Source of the DNA: an uncultured Collinsella sp.
GTDB lineage: Bacteria; Actinomycetota; Coriobacteriia; Coriobacteriales; Coriobacteriaceae
Direction: 5' to 3'
NCBI GenBank assembly: GCA_902470905.1
Contig: CABRIC010000011.1
Coordinates: forward strand, 1 to 43,043
DNA length: 43,043 bases
In this document: positions 23,255-32,035 of the stretch, piece after piece
How positions within the stretch are numbered: the stretch's first letter is position 1
How the letters are laid out: the number at the start of each line of letters is the position of its first letter
Notes under the pieces: generated by a model
What the model was told of the DNA's origin: nothing
What the model saw: the letters and a program-made list of their open reading frames with translations, nothing else
The model's database searches: none
Program-made: the position numbers and the translations under genes

Positions 23255-24319
23255 CTACCGCTCCTCTAGCGTCCAGCCTTTCTGAGCGCAGAGGTCACGC
23301 AGGGTAGCCACGAGGTCCGCGTTGGTGTCGCTGTCGACCACGATCTTGTCGATGTGATCAGCGGCAATGTTGAGCTTGGGGAACGAGTGGCTGCAACCCG
23401 ACAGGTTGAGCTCACCGACGTTGCAGGTAATCTCGAGTGCGCCAAGAATGTCATCGTTCGAAAGATCAATCTTCTCGACGTCGCCCTGAAGGCCTTGGTC
23501 AACGGTAAAGAACATCAGGTTCTTAAGACCCGAGGCGTTGATGGAACTGACAGCACCCTTAAGGCCCTCGATCTTAAAGGAATTAAGCTTGGGACAGACG
23601 CTCAGGTCGAGGTCCTGGGTCGTCATGTCGCCAAACTTGAGCACCTCGAGTGCCTCGAGCTCGCTAAAGTCTGCACTCTTGGCGCTCAGGGTATTGATGC
23701 CGAGCGTGTCGAGCTTGTCCAGCTTGCTAATGGGCGTGAAGTCCGTCACCTCGTCACTCACGACCAGCTCTGTGATGCGCTGGGTCTCCTTGGCGGTCAG
23801 CTGGCCATCGTCATCGTTATCGTAGTCGGCAAGCAGCCCGTGCAGGGTATCATCCGTGATCGCATCAACATCGACGAGACCTTTTTCTTTCTTGGTCTCG
23901 GAGCCAGAGGCGTCAGTTGAGCTCGACTCTTTAGAGGCGCTCGACGAGGCTTCTCCGGCGCCTTGCACGTCACCGACGCCGCCAATCACGGCAAAGGCAG
24001 CAACCGCGCCTATGACCACAACCGCCGCAAGCACTACCAGGGCGCGAACGCCGCCCAAGCGAGAAACGGCTTCATTTGCACGTTCAGCCGCCTGTCCATT
24101 CGGCTGCCTGGCAGGGCGAGGGATCCGACTTGTCGAACGCCCCGGCGTCTGCTGCGCCTGCCCAGCAGGCTGTTCGGTTGCCCGCCCGTTCGGACGCATA
24201 TTCACCCGCACATCCGGCGTCTCGGCAGCCGGCTCATTAGCCCCGCCCGTAGGCTGCTCGGTCACACGCTGAACCCGTTCGTTATCCCGCCAAGACATGT
24301 CGGGCTTAAAATTCGCCAT
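23255..24319 (-). CDS. Membrane-anchored EF-hand/leucine-rich protein (paralogue 1)
   Basis: A 354-aa protein. An Arg/Pro/Gln-rich cytoplasmic head (~1-90) leads to one membrane helix (ALVVLAAVVVIGAVAAFAVIGG, in parts) and a Ser-rich stalk. Outside, an EF-hand calcium loop of canonical spacing is visible (DNDDDGQLTAKE: D1, D3, D5, G6, E12). Irregular leucine-rich repeats follow (LDTLGINTL, LEVLKFGDM, LNSFKIEGL, VGELNLSGC), then a short C-terminal module ending in a Trp. It probably displays a protein-interaction surface outside the cell. ATG 24319 has GAGGAGAAG upstream. It is last in the leftward operon and paralogous to the preceding gene. Confidence 0.82.
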   Translation of the reverse strand: MANFKPDMSWRDNERVQRVTEQPTGGANEPAAETPDVRVNMRPNGRATEQPAGQAQQTPGRSTSRIPRPARQPNGQAAERANEAVSRLGGVRALVVLAAVVVIGAVAAFAVIGGVGDVQGAGEASSSASKESSSTDASGSETKKEKGLVDVDAITDDTLHGLLADYDNDDDGQLTAKETQRITELVVSDEVTDFTPISKLDKLDTLGINTLSAKSADFSELEALEVLKFGDMTTQDLDLSVCPKLNSFKIEGLKGAVSSINASGLKNLMFFTVDQGLQGDVEKIDLSNDDILGALEITCNVGELNLSGCSHSFPKLNIAADHIDKIVVDSDTNADLVATLRDLCAQKGWTLEER

Positions 24320-24346
24320 ATCGCTTCTCCTCACTTGAGCGCATCG

Positions 24347-25252
24347 CTACTGCTGCTCCATGGTGTAGCCGTAGTCACTGCTCATTTTTTGCAAATACTC
24401 GACCAGGCTGCTGCTCGTGTCGCTGTCGTACAAGATCTTGCCAACACAATTGGGTGTAAAAGTGAAATGGAAGGCATCTTCCCTGCCTGCCCCGCACAGA
24501 TTGAGTGTATCGACTCTGCAACCGATCTTCAGGACCTTGAGGTTCACATCACCCGACAGGTCAAGCGTCCCAATACTGCCATCAAGGCCTTCGATCTGGA
24601 CGTTCGTCAACGAGGACATGTTTTTGGCATTCAAGGTATCGACGGGGCTCTCGAGCCTGTTTATGGTAACGCGCTGTAGCTGAGGAAAACGTGTGAGATC
24701 AACCTGAGGCACCGAGCAGTCGCCAATGGACAGATGAGTGATATTGCTAATGGAGCTTATGTCGTAGCTTTCGCTGTCGTAGTCGCCGATGCCAAACGTC
24801 GTGATGTTGTGGAAGTTGGCCAACAGCGGAAGCGAATCAAACGACTCGACGTCGATTGAGCTAGCTTCATCCGCAGTCTCTTGCGAAATATTGCCGTCCT
24901 CATCTGCATCGAGCGCTAAGTCCGAGCGCAGTGCCTCGTCCGTAATCTCATCGAGCGTGAGCACTGTGGCCTTTTTCGCTTCTTCCTGGTGGCGCTCTTC
25001 TTTTTCCTTTTTACGCTGAGCGCGCGCCGCCTCGTCTTCTTGCTGTTGTTTGGCCTCGGCGCGCTGCTCGGTCTGCCGATTGGTTTCGGAGATACCGCTT
25101 GTGATGGACGTGACCGCCACAATCGCGATGACTATCACCACGGCAAGAACGATCACTACGCGCGGACCGCCCAAGCGGTTCACGATATCGTTGATATCCG
25201 ATCCGTTGGATCCGGCGCCCCCGCGGTCAGACCCGTTCTGATTAATTGCCAT
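24347..25252 (-). CDS. Membrane-anchored EF-hand/leucine-rich protein (paralogue 2)
   Basis: A 301-aa paralogue of the following gene with the same layout. It has a short cytoplasmic head with an IVNRLGG segment, one membrane helix (VVIVLAVVIVIAIVAV), a Glu/Gln/Lys-rich coiled-coil-like stalk, and an EF-hand-like loop DADEDGNISQET (the twelfth residue is Thr rather than Glu). Leucine-rich segments follow (ITHLSIGDC, LQRVTINRL, LTNVQIEGL, LKVLKIGC), and then a C-terminal module whose end (DSDTSSSLVEYL) mirrors DSDTNADLVATL in paralogue 1. ATG 25252 is preceded by GGAGGGGG. The head is much shorter than in the paralogue. The ligand is unknown. Confidence 0.82.
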   Translation of the reverse strand: MAINQNGSDRGGAGSNGSDINDIVNRLGGPRVVIVLAVVIVIAIVAVTSITSGISETNRQTEQRAEAKQQQEDEAARAQRKKEKEERHQEEAKKATVLTLDEITDEALRSDLALDADEDGNISQETADEASSIDVESFDSLPLLANFHNITTFGIGDYDSESYDISSISNITHLSIGDCSVPQVDLTRFPQLQRVTINRLESPVDTLNAKNMSSLTNVQIEGLDGSIGTLDLSGDVNLKVLKIGCRVDTLNLCGAGREDAFHFTFTPNCVGKILYDSDTSSSLVEYLQKMSSDYGYTMEQQ

Positions 25253-25273
25253 CCGTGTTTCCCCCTCCGCCGC

Positions 25274-26413
25274 CTACAGGCGGTCCTTGTCGAAGTAGTC
25301 AGCGTCGCGCCAGTCACCGCGCCAGCGGTAGGCGTGGGCGTTCTCGCGCGACCAGTCGCTCAGGTGGCGCAGGATGAAGCGGCTCATGTCGTCCGCGAGC
25401 GGTTCGATCGGCCCCACGCGCCGCACCTCGGCCGCCTGCTCCCAGAACGAGTACGCCATGAGGTAGAACGTGCCGGCATCGACGTAGTCGCCCGGGTAGG
25501 CGGGGTCGTCGAACCAGCCGTGCGTGTCGGGCGTGCCGTTTTGCTCGCACCACTCCGCCACGTTGAGGGCGAGGCTCATCAGGGTCGTGTAGTCCTGCGG
25601 GTCGCCCGAGGCGAGCGCCTCGTGCAGGTTGGACATGGGGCCCTCGGCGCCGTAGGCCGGGTAGTACAGGTCCCACAAGCGATCGGCCTCTTCATCAGTC
25701 AGTTCCAAGACGGACGGACGATCACCAATTCCATCATCATATTGATATGAATATGGATCTACGCCCGTCAAGGCACCCTCGCCGTAATCAAGAGAAGATG
25801 AGCCGTTGCGCGCACCACGTTTTGCGCGCAACGCCGACCCCAATAGTGAATAGCCATTGTGATAGCCTTCGCGCGTGTCAGCGATAAACTGACCAAAGTT
25901 AAATTGAGCATGCGCATCCGATAATGCGCGCCTTGTAGCAGCTGAACCGCGTAGCAAATAGAAAAGACCAATGATCAGCTGTTTGATAATCAGACTCAGC
26001 GGTCCAATTAATAACTCAATCGAAACGACAATTAGGCCACCGAAAATAACGACTGCTTGAGCGAATGGGTTAAAAGCGCTATATCCAGGAGCAGGGAGAC
26101 CCGTATGCAAAATATCGTCTCCACCTGTATTTAGGAACAGACGGTACCAGACCGAGCAAAGACCCCACACCGTAAAAATACGCACCGGAAGAAAACGAAT
26201 GACGGTCGGAATAGCATCTACAATGCGCGATAAATTAATGCTCACATGGTGCTTTGGTGCACCGGCACTATTCCAGTTGATGTCCAGACGTCCATTTGCT
26301 GCGTCCGATTCAATATGTACCCCGGTATCTTTCGGTGCCATCCGCTGAGCGCGAAGTTGTTCGAGTCGCTCCTGCGCCGACAGGCCCTCAGAATCTCGTT
26401 CCCCCATGCCCAT
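25274..26413 (-). CDS. Membrane protein of unknown function, mosaic composition
   Basis: A 379-aa protein not assigned to a family. The head (~1-60) is soluble. Hydrophobic segments fall near 65-90 and 115-155 (FAQAVVIFGGLIVVSIELLI and a following stretch), giving two or three membrane passes. The C-terminal ~180 residues are soluble, aromatic- and Asp-rich (LWDLYYPAYGAEGP, WFDDPAYPGDYVD, FYLMAYSFWEQ) and helical in look, perhaps tetratricopeptide-like. Base composition switches within the gene: the last ~430 bp (25274-25700) are as GC-rich as the core genome, whereas ~25740-26250 is clearly AT-richer. That suggests recombination within the reading frame. ATG 26413 has TGAGGA upstream. Confidence 0.75.
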   Translation of the reverse strand: MGMGERDSEGLSAQERLEQLRAQRMAPKDTGVHIESDAANGRLDINWNSAGAPKHHVSINLSRIVDAIPTVIRFLPVRIFTVWGLCSVWYRLFLNTGGDDILHTGLPAPGYSAFNPFAQAVVIFGGLIVVSIELLIGPLSLIIKQLIIGLFYLLRGSAATRRALSDAHAQFNFGQFIADTREGYHNGYSLLGSALRAKRGARNGSSSLDYGEGALTGVDPYSYQYDDGIGDRPSVLELTDEEADRLWDLYYPAYGAEGPMSNLHEALASGDPQDYTTLMSLALNVAEWCEQNGTPDTHGWFDDPAYPGDYVDAGTFYLMAYSFWEQAAEVRRVGPIEPLADDMSRFILRHLSDWSRENAHAYRWRGDWRDADYFDKDRL

Positions 26414-26434
26414 TGTCTATATCCTCACAAATCA

Positions 26435-27046
26435 TCAGAAGTGGTAATGCATAGCGCCAAAACGCTCTAACGAATAGCCAAGCTCTCTAGTCATAGCTTT
26501 AATCGTGTGGGTTTCTCGCTTCCTCGTCACGGGATCCCTTCGCATGAATACAAACGTCGGGAACATCCCCCATGCCACTTGCTGAAAACCCGTCATGGCA
26601 TTGGCAGGGATGACGATTGGCGGGTTTGAATTTCCCGGAGCAAGAATCCTTCCCGCAACAGCCTTGCTTTTGCCAAGGCCAGGAACAAGCGACTTGACCA
26701 CCGGATGATTGTCCAGCGTCGAACCTTCGCGTTTTGCAACAATCTCGATGCGGTTTTCGTACAATCTAATCGAACAAGGCCTTCCATCGCACGTACCGTA
26801 TCCTTGGTCGATGACGGTTCCGTACACCGCATCTTTCCTAGCCATGCTCTCGGCAAGGCGGCGTCGTTGGCGCTGCGCCTCGGCACTATTGGCAATAGCC
26901 TCGCGGCCTCCCATAACCAGCCGCTCAACATCGTGAAGTTGCCCACCTGCTCGCTGAGCATTGGAGCCCTGTTGTTGAGAGTCCCCGTTACGATTCCTAT
27001 CGTTACCGGAGCTTCCAAACATATTTCCAAAGTTTAACGTTGGCAT
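26435..27046 (-). CDS. Small protein carrying the kinase-tail (GYG/IPANA) domain
   Basis: A 203-aa protein. After a Gly/Asn/Gln-rich head and a charged helix, residues ~80-203 are homologous to the C-terminus of the large kinase encoded next upstream. The shared elements are GYG..DG.PC.I..Y.N.I.I, then IPANA.T, a P.F.F strand, R..HTI, and an end in HYHF (HFHY in the kinase). I know no name for this domain. As a detached copy it could compete with or bind the kinase tail, or share its ligand. ATG 27046 has only a weak GGATGATC upstream. It lies in the leftward operon after a 73-bp gap, the largest in that operon. Confidence 0.75.
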   Translation of the reverse strand: MPTLNFGNMFGSSGNDRNRNGDSQQQGSNAQRAGGQLHDVERLVMGGREAIANSAEAQRQRRRLAESMARKDAVYGTVIDQGYGTCDGRPCSIRLYENRIEIVAKREGSTLDNHPVVKSLVPGLGKSKAVAGRILAPGNSNPPIVIPANAMTGFQQVAWGMFPTFVFMRRDPVTRKRETHTIKAMTRELGYSLERFGAMHYHF

Positions 27047-27119
27047 TGATCATCCAAACTGTCGTCTCGCCAATCGGAGTCTTCCCCGACGGACACATGA
27101 GTATTACCCTCTGTCCTCA

Positions 27120-30100
27120 TCAGTAATGGAAATGAGAGTCTGCAAAATCTTCGAGTACCTCATCGAAACCCGGCGAAAAAACCTGAATCGTATGTTGCAC
27201 GCGAGTGTGCAGATTGCGATCTTTTCGGTCGAACGTAAATTCGGGGCTATTGGTGATGCCAGGCATGCGAAGCCAATTAGTGAGCGCGTTTGCTGGAATA
27301 TTGATCGTATTTACAGCATAAGGCCTATTAAACGCCTTGTCCAAGTCAGATGTTTTACCCGATTTAACTACGGATTTATATTTATCTAAATCGCGCCTTC
27401 CAGAATACATCAAGGTATGAGTAATCTTGATGTAGTTAGTATAGATGTCGATACGGCAAGGCATCCCATCATAGACGCCGTATCCAGAAGCGTTCGGCTC
27501 CTTTTTGCCTTTCACTCCAGAACTGGACTTCTTAGTATTCGCTGTTTCCTTTTTCGCAGCAGAAGCATTGCCCGTACGGCCGGCAGACGCAGCACTGCCA
27601 GAAGCGTAAACATGACTAACAGGCGCCTTGTAATTCGTCTTCATTCCAGTGCTGGAATTCTGAACGCCATTCTGCGGAATGTTGTCTTGTTTAGCAGTGT
27701 TCTGCTGAGCAGCAATCGGCTGGACAGCAATCGGCGACTGCTTTTTCCGCGATTGGAGATCATCCCATTTTTCCAAACCACGGAAAAACACGAATGCAAT
27801 GACGCTAATTACAAAAGCGAGCAAGAGGAAAATGAAACCGAAAAGGCTCAGGAAGTTGGCAAACGAGACAACCCCAGAAAGCAAAAACTCAATGAGTATC
27901 GGAGGTATCCACATGTAAAGCCACGAACGCAGCGCTTGAGCGCTACCAGGATGTGCATCCTCGCCAAACATGATCAATACGATCATCAAGCCGAAGCAAA
28001 CCGCAATTAAAACTTCAACTCTCGCATACACATCGCCATCGACATACATCGACCCCATAAAGCCAAACGCACTAACAATGAGTGCCGTGATGAGCACCAA
28101 TCTGCCAGCAAGACGTCCGAATCGATCCATGACTTCGGGATCGGTATAAAACGACACAGAATGACGCCCTGTCGAGAACAGCGGCTTACGCGCATCGGTC
28201 AATGCGGCATCTCCCGACTGAACTGACAAAATTTCAGTAATTTTGTCATTGCGTCCGTCGAAATCGACCAACTTGACCAAATAGCTCTCTAAGGCAGCAG
28301 CGTTTGAATCCAGAGCATCTTCGAGACCCGAGACACGATCAACAGCAGAAAAAGAACGGAGCACATTGAGCGCAAGGAAGCCGAAAGAGCCCAAAAATGC
28401 CAGCACCAAGAAAACGACAACGAGAGGGCCAAACGTTCCAAGTGAAACGATAAGCTGACCGAATGCGCCACGGGCGCATTTAATAATAAGGAGATAGAGA
28501 AGCGCAACGGCAATGGTAGTAATGAGAACGTTCCGCTGCTCCTTCTTTACAGCAGCAATCTGAGCATCGCTGTCAGCGATGCCCTTGATGACACCGTATT
28601 CACGCGTGTCCGTTTCGATAGCGGCCTTCAGCTTTCCATCGGCAACTCCGCGAGCGTCATCCAAATATTGTGAATATGCCGCGGACGGCAGACTCTCGAC
28701 ATCCGCCAAAAGCCTAATCTCAAGGATGTCGAGCACGCCATGATCCTCACAAGAGGTCAAGAGGTCAGAAACGTACCCACGCGGCACGACATCATCCTTT
28801 ACCTGAGCACAGAACAGTGACCCCAGCGCGATGGGGCGAGTTCCAAAACGTCCATCAAGTTCCCAGCCCAGAATATATGGAACTGGCGTAGATTCCATGT
28901 CGCCTCGAAGCTTAATGCCCTCAAGACGAGCGTTGCTGCCCAACTTAACAAGTGTCGAGACGGGCGCATCCATTGCCGGATTAAGTCCACGAAGCGCGAT
29001 AACTGCAGCTTCACCTGTCGAACCCTGCATCGTTTCATATAAGTCGGTATGGCCAGAAAGCCAAATCCAGGCAGCATAGTTTCCATACTTTCGATAAAAC
29101 GAGCGCACGGCGGCCTTATCGTCGGCGACCTTATCCATAAAGACAAGGACAACGTCGGTGTCTATGCCGCCCTCGGCATTTGCCCCATCGCGAGCAGCGA
29201 TGATTGCCGACATATCAACATCGCCGGCAAAATAGAGCAAAAACTCATCGAGCGATCGAGAAGACGAACAGACGCCAAAGAATGCAGAGGGTTGCCGCAA
29301 TACCGACTTAAGCGCACCCTGGGCCATAGCATGCTTGTTTTCACCGGACGTCAACAAGCCCTTAAATAGGCAGGCCGCAAAATGCGGATCGTCCGATTGA
29401 CGAGCAAGAAGCTCAAGACTGTGAATATCAGAAGCCAAACGAACCCTTTGACTGTCGGCGTTTGCTTCTCGAGATAAGACGAGCGAGAGGAATCCAGAGG
29501 GCAACACGCCAGATGAATTTGTGCCATCAAGGCCTGACTGCCGAGCATAGCGATCAATTGTATCCACAGCCATCGATGCAATACGCGCCGGCAAAGCATC
29601 GGGTGCATTAGTCAGCGAGACATCCTCACCGCGCCACGACATAATCTTGCCGTTGGACATCTCATAGATTACGCAAGCGAGCGCCAGGTCGGGATTGGAC
29701 GCTGTCTGGATATCCTCTTCGACTAACTGGTGAATCCTGGTCTGCAGGTCATTTTCACCCCAGTCGCCCATCAGGTTTTCGAGCTGCTGTTGGCTCATGC
29801 GAAGTTTAGCCTCGTCCCAATTGGAGGACAGCGCTCGAGCGAGCAACACCGGATCGCTATACTGCTTGCCCGCAAACTCGTAAGGCTTGCGAGCACTGCC
29901 GGCGTCCATGGTGGGAAGCTTACGATAAAAATTATCTGGGTCGGCCATCCAGTCTTTAACCTCTTCATAGCCAAAACGCTCGCCCGAAAGCTCAAACGTC
30001 AGGCCCTTGAGGAGGTTTCCCAGGGTTGCATCATCTGGATGGTTAAAGTCCGCAGGCTCACCCGTCTCTTGGCGATCGGAAAGCGTATTGTCGTCTATGA

Positions 30101-31271
30101 ACTCCTGCAGCGGGTGGACATTGTTTTCGTAGAGCGTCCAGATTGTATAGCCAAACGAATACCAGTCGTTACGAGGGTCGACCATGCCGCCACGACCGGG
30201 CGTGTAGCCGTCGGAGCGCGTCATGGTGTTCGTCAGTCGGCTGTCAAATCCGGCAAGCGAGCGGGCGGAGCCATAATCTCCGAGCACGATCTGTTTGTCG
30301 TACAGGTAGACGTTCTGCGGCTTAATGTCACGATGGACAATACCAAGCTCGGTATGGAGCAGCTCAATTGCCTGGCTGAGCTCGGGAATCACGCGGCTCT
30401 TAACCATATTCTTGCTACGGGGACGATCAAAAAGGCATGTGGCCAGCGGCGTAATGGAAACATCCCACAGCTGAGGAGCCGCAGCCCCCACTTCGGTCGC
30501 GCTCAGGCCCTGGTGCAGATAGGCAAAGATGGGCAGCAGATGCGTTTGAGACACGGGGCGGCCATTAAGCCCCATTACGGCGCTTACCACCTTTTGATAT
30601 GCCGAACGCTCGGCGCCCACAAGAGGCTTAAAGACCTTGGCAACACATGCCAAACCATCGCTCACCCGCTCGGCGGCAACAATGGTAGATTGACCGCCAT
30701 GGCCAATGACCTGTCCCAAATGAATAATAAACTGCTGCCCGTCATTCGAGACAACCGTCGCATCCTCTGCAACAAAAGGCGAGGCAGATGCAGCGGCGGC
30801 ATGTGCGCCCCCACGAGAAACGGTCACCGTTTCACCGTTGGGACTGGCCGTGGCGCCGCGCGAGACAGTTACCGTCTGGCCGTCGGCGCTCGCAGCGCGC
30901 GGCACCGTGACAGTTTCGCCTGCCGCAGAAGTACCAGGGCGTGAAACAGTAACGGTCTTGCCGTCAGCGGAAGCACCAACAGACGGCCCCGCAACCGTTA
31001 CTGTTTCACCATTCGATTCGGTCATCGGGCGATGCACCGTTACGGTTTCGTTTGTCGATGGCGCGTCGTCGCGGCGGACGGTGACCGTTTCACCAGATGC
31101 CGGAGCGTCAGCTCGACGTACCGTCACGGTCTCTCCAGGCGCAGAAGCCTGGTCGCCACGGTTCACGGTAACCGTCTCTCCCCCTACGGGCGCATTCCCG
31201 CGGCGCACCGTTACGGTCTCATCATTGCCATTGCCACCATCTCGGTGTACCGTAATCGTCTCATCAGACAT
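27120..31271 (-). CDS. Large membrane Ser/Thr protein kinase with ETVTV phosphoacceptor-like array
   Basis: A 1383-aa kinase. Residues 1-150 are eleven repeats of ET(V/I)TVxR spaced 13-16 residues apart. The kinase domain (~180-455) has the glycine loop GHGGQS, AKVFK (ATP lysine), HRDIKPQN (His313) and GDYGSA in place of DFG. A helical middle part (~460-900) follows, then hydrophobic clusters at ~905-980 and ~1070-1165 forming about six to eight membrane helices, a Lys/Ser-rich linker, and the GYG/IPANA tail domain (~1263-1383). TxTV-like threonines preceded by Glu resemble the ETT phosphosites that GarA/OdhI present to FHA domains. The repeats are therefore likely autophosphorylated docking sites for the operon's FHA protein (inference). 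Start ATG 31271 follows GGGGGAG; the phosphatase stop is 2 nt upstream. The 3' half is AT-richer. Confidence 0.9.
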   Translation of the reverse strand: MSDETITVHRDGGNGNDETVTVRRGNAPVGGETVTVNRGDQASAPGETVTVRRADAPASGETVTVRRDDAPSTNETVTVHRPMTESNGETVTVAGPSVGASADGKTVTVSRPGTSAAGETVTVPRAASADGQTVTVSRGATASPNGETVTVSRGGAHAAAASASPFVAEDATVVSNDGQQFIIHLGQVIGHGGQSTIVAAERVSDGLACVAKVFKPLVGAERSAYQKVVSAVMGLNGRPVSQTHLLPIFAYLHQGLSATEVGAAAPQLWDVSITPLATCLFDRPRSKNMVKSRVIPELSQAIELLHTELGIVHRDIKPQNVYLYDKQIVLGDYGSARSLAGFDSRLTNTMTRSDGYTPGRGGMVDPRNDWYSFGYTIWTLYENNVHPLQEFIDDNTLSDRQETGEPADFNHPDDATLGNLLKGLTFELSGERFGYEEVKDWMADPDNFYRKLPTMDAGSARKPYEFAGKQYSDPVLLARALSSNWDEAKLRMSQQQLENLMGDWGENDLQTRIHQLVEEDIQTASNPDLALACVIYEMSNGKIMSWRGEDVSLTNAPDALPARIASMAVDTIDRYARQSGLDGTNSSGVLPSGFLSLVLSREANADSQRVRLASDIHSLELLARQSDDPHFAACLFKGLLTSGENKHAMAQGALKSVLRQPSAFFGVCSSSRSLDEFLLYFAGDVDMSAIIAARDGANAEGGIDTDVVLVFMDKVADDKAAVRSFYRKYGNYAAWIWLSGHTDLYETMQGSTGEAAVIALRGLNPAMDAPVSTLVKLGSNARLEGIKLRGDMESTPVPYILGWELDGRFGTRPIALGSLFCAQVKDDVVPRGYVSDLLTSCEDHGVLDILEIRLLADVESLPSAAYSQYLDDARGVADGKLKAAIETDTREYGVIKGIADSDAQIAAVKKEQRNVLITTIAVALLYLLIIKCARGAFGQLIVSLGTFGPLVVVFLVLAFLGSFGFLALNVLRSFSAVDRVSGLEDALDSNAAALESYLVKLVDFDGRNDKITEILSVQSGDAALTDARKPLFSTGRHSVSFYTDPEVMDRFGRLAGRLVLITALIVSAFGFMGSMYVDGDVYARVEVLIAVCFGLMIVLIMFGEDAHPGSAQALRSWLYMWIPPILIEFLLSGVVSFANFLSLFGFIFLLLAFVISVIAFVFFRGLEKWDDLQSRKKQSPIAVQPIAAQQNTAKQDNIPQNGVQNSSTGMKTNYKAPVSHVYASGSAASAGRTGNASAAKKETANTKKSSSGVKGKKEPNASGYGVYDGMPCRIDIYTNYIKITHTLMYSGRRDLDKYKSVVKSGKTSDLDKAFNRPYAVNTINIPANALTNWLRMPGITNSPEFTFDRKDRNLHTRVQHTIQVFSPGFDEVLEDFADSHFHY

Positions 31272-31273
31272 GG

Positions 31274-32035
31274 CTACTCCCCCACTTCAATTACAATCAG
31301 CGTTGCATCGTCCGTCGAGCCGTTCACCCGAGCCTCGGCATATAGCTCTTCGCACAACTGTGCACATGTCGAATCGCTCGCAAGCATCTGCTGCAAACGT
31401 TCCTGCGCAATCTGCCCATCGATACCATCGGAACAGATCAGATAGCGATCGCCCGGAAGCATCACGGTCGTCTTGACCTCAAGATTGCGACCGCCCTGAT
31501 TGAGTCCGATCGCGAGCTCAATACAATGCGAAACGGCGTCGTCTCTGTATTCAGCGCCAACGCCGCCCACGCGCCGCTCAGGCGTGTGGTCACAGCTAAG
31601 CACGGCAAGCACACCGCCACGCAGTCGGTACACGCGAGAATCGCCGGCATTAAAAACAGCACCGTGCCCGTCAGGAGCAACCACGAGGCCAGCAACCGTG
31701 GATGCGGCAACAGGCAGTCCATAGCGAGCCGCATACGTCTCAACATCGTTCTCGGCTCGCTCGCCCGCCATGCGTAGGCGATCCTGTAACGCGTTGACGG
31801 TATCGGCATCAAAGACGCGCACGGCCTGTGCAAACGCCTGAGCAGCGAGCGTCGAGGCGGCCGCTCCGTGCCCGCCTTCGCTCACACCGTCAAAGACTGC
31901 CATGCAGCCCATCTCGCGCTCGCAATCGCCCGCTAGGCCATAGCAAAGGACATTACCGTCAAGAAGCAAACGGTCCTCGTTGACGGGGTGATTGGTTCCC
32001 GCTTGAGTTTTTGCTGCAGCGATAAACTTCGTCAT
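31274..32035 (-). CDS. PP2C-type Ser/Thr protein phosphatase
   Basis: A 253-aa Mn/Mg-dependent phosphatase, catalytic domain only. The metal-binding and catalytic motifs of the PPM/PP2C family are in order: NEDR, VFDGVSEGGHG, NAGDSRVYR, CSDGIDG and DDATLIVI. It presumably removes phosphates placed by the neighbouring kinase. Start ATG 32035 overlaps the AAA+ stop as ATGA and has GGAGG nine bases upstream; a TTG at 32041 is too close to that site. The next gene, the kinase, begins 2 nt after its stop. Coupled PP2C-kinase pairs are a standard arrangement in bacterial phosphothreonine signalling. Confidence 0.95.
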   Translation of the reverse strand: MTKFIAAAKTQAGTNHPVNEDRLLLDGNVLCYGLAGDCEREMGCMAVFDGVSEGGHGAAASTLAAQAFAQAVRVFDADTVNALQDRLRMAGERAENDVETYAARYGLPVAASTVAGLVVAPDGHGAVFNAGDSRVYRLRGGVLAVLSCDHTPERRVGGVGAEYRDDAVSHCIELAIGLNQGGRNLEVKTTVMLPGDRYLICSDGIDGQIAQERLQQMLASDSTCAQLCEELYAEARVNGSTDDATLIVIEVGE

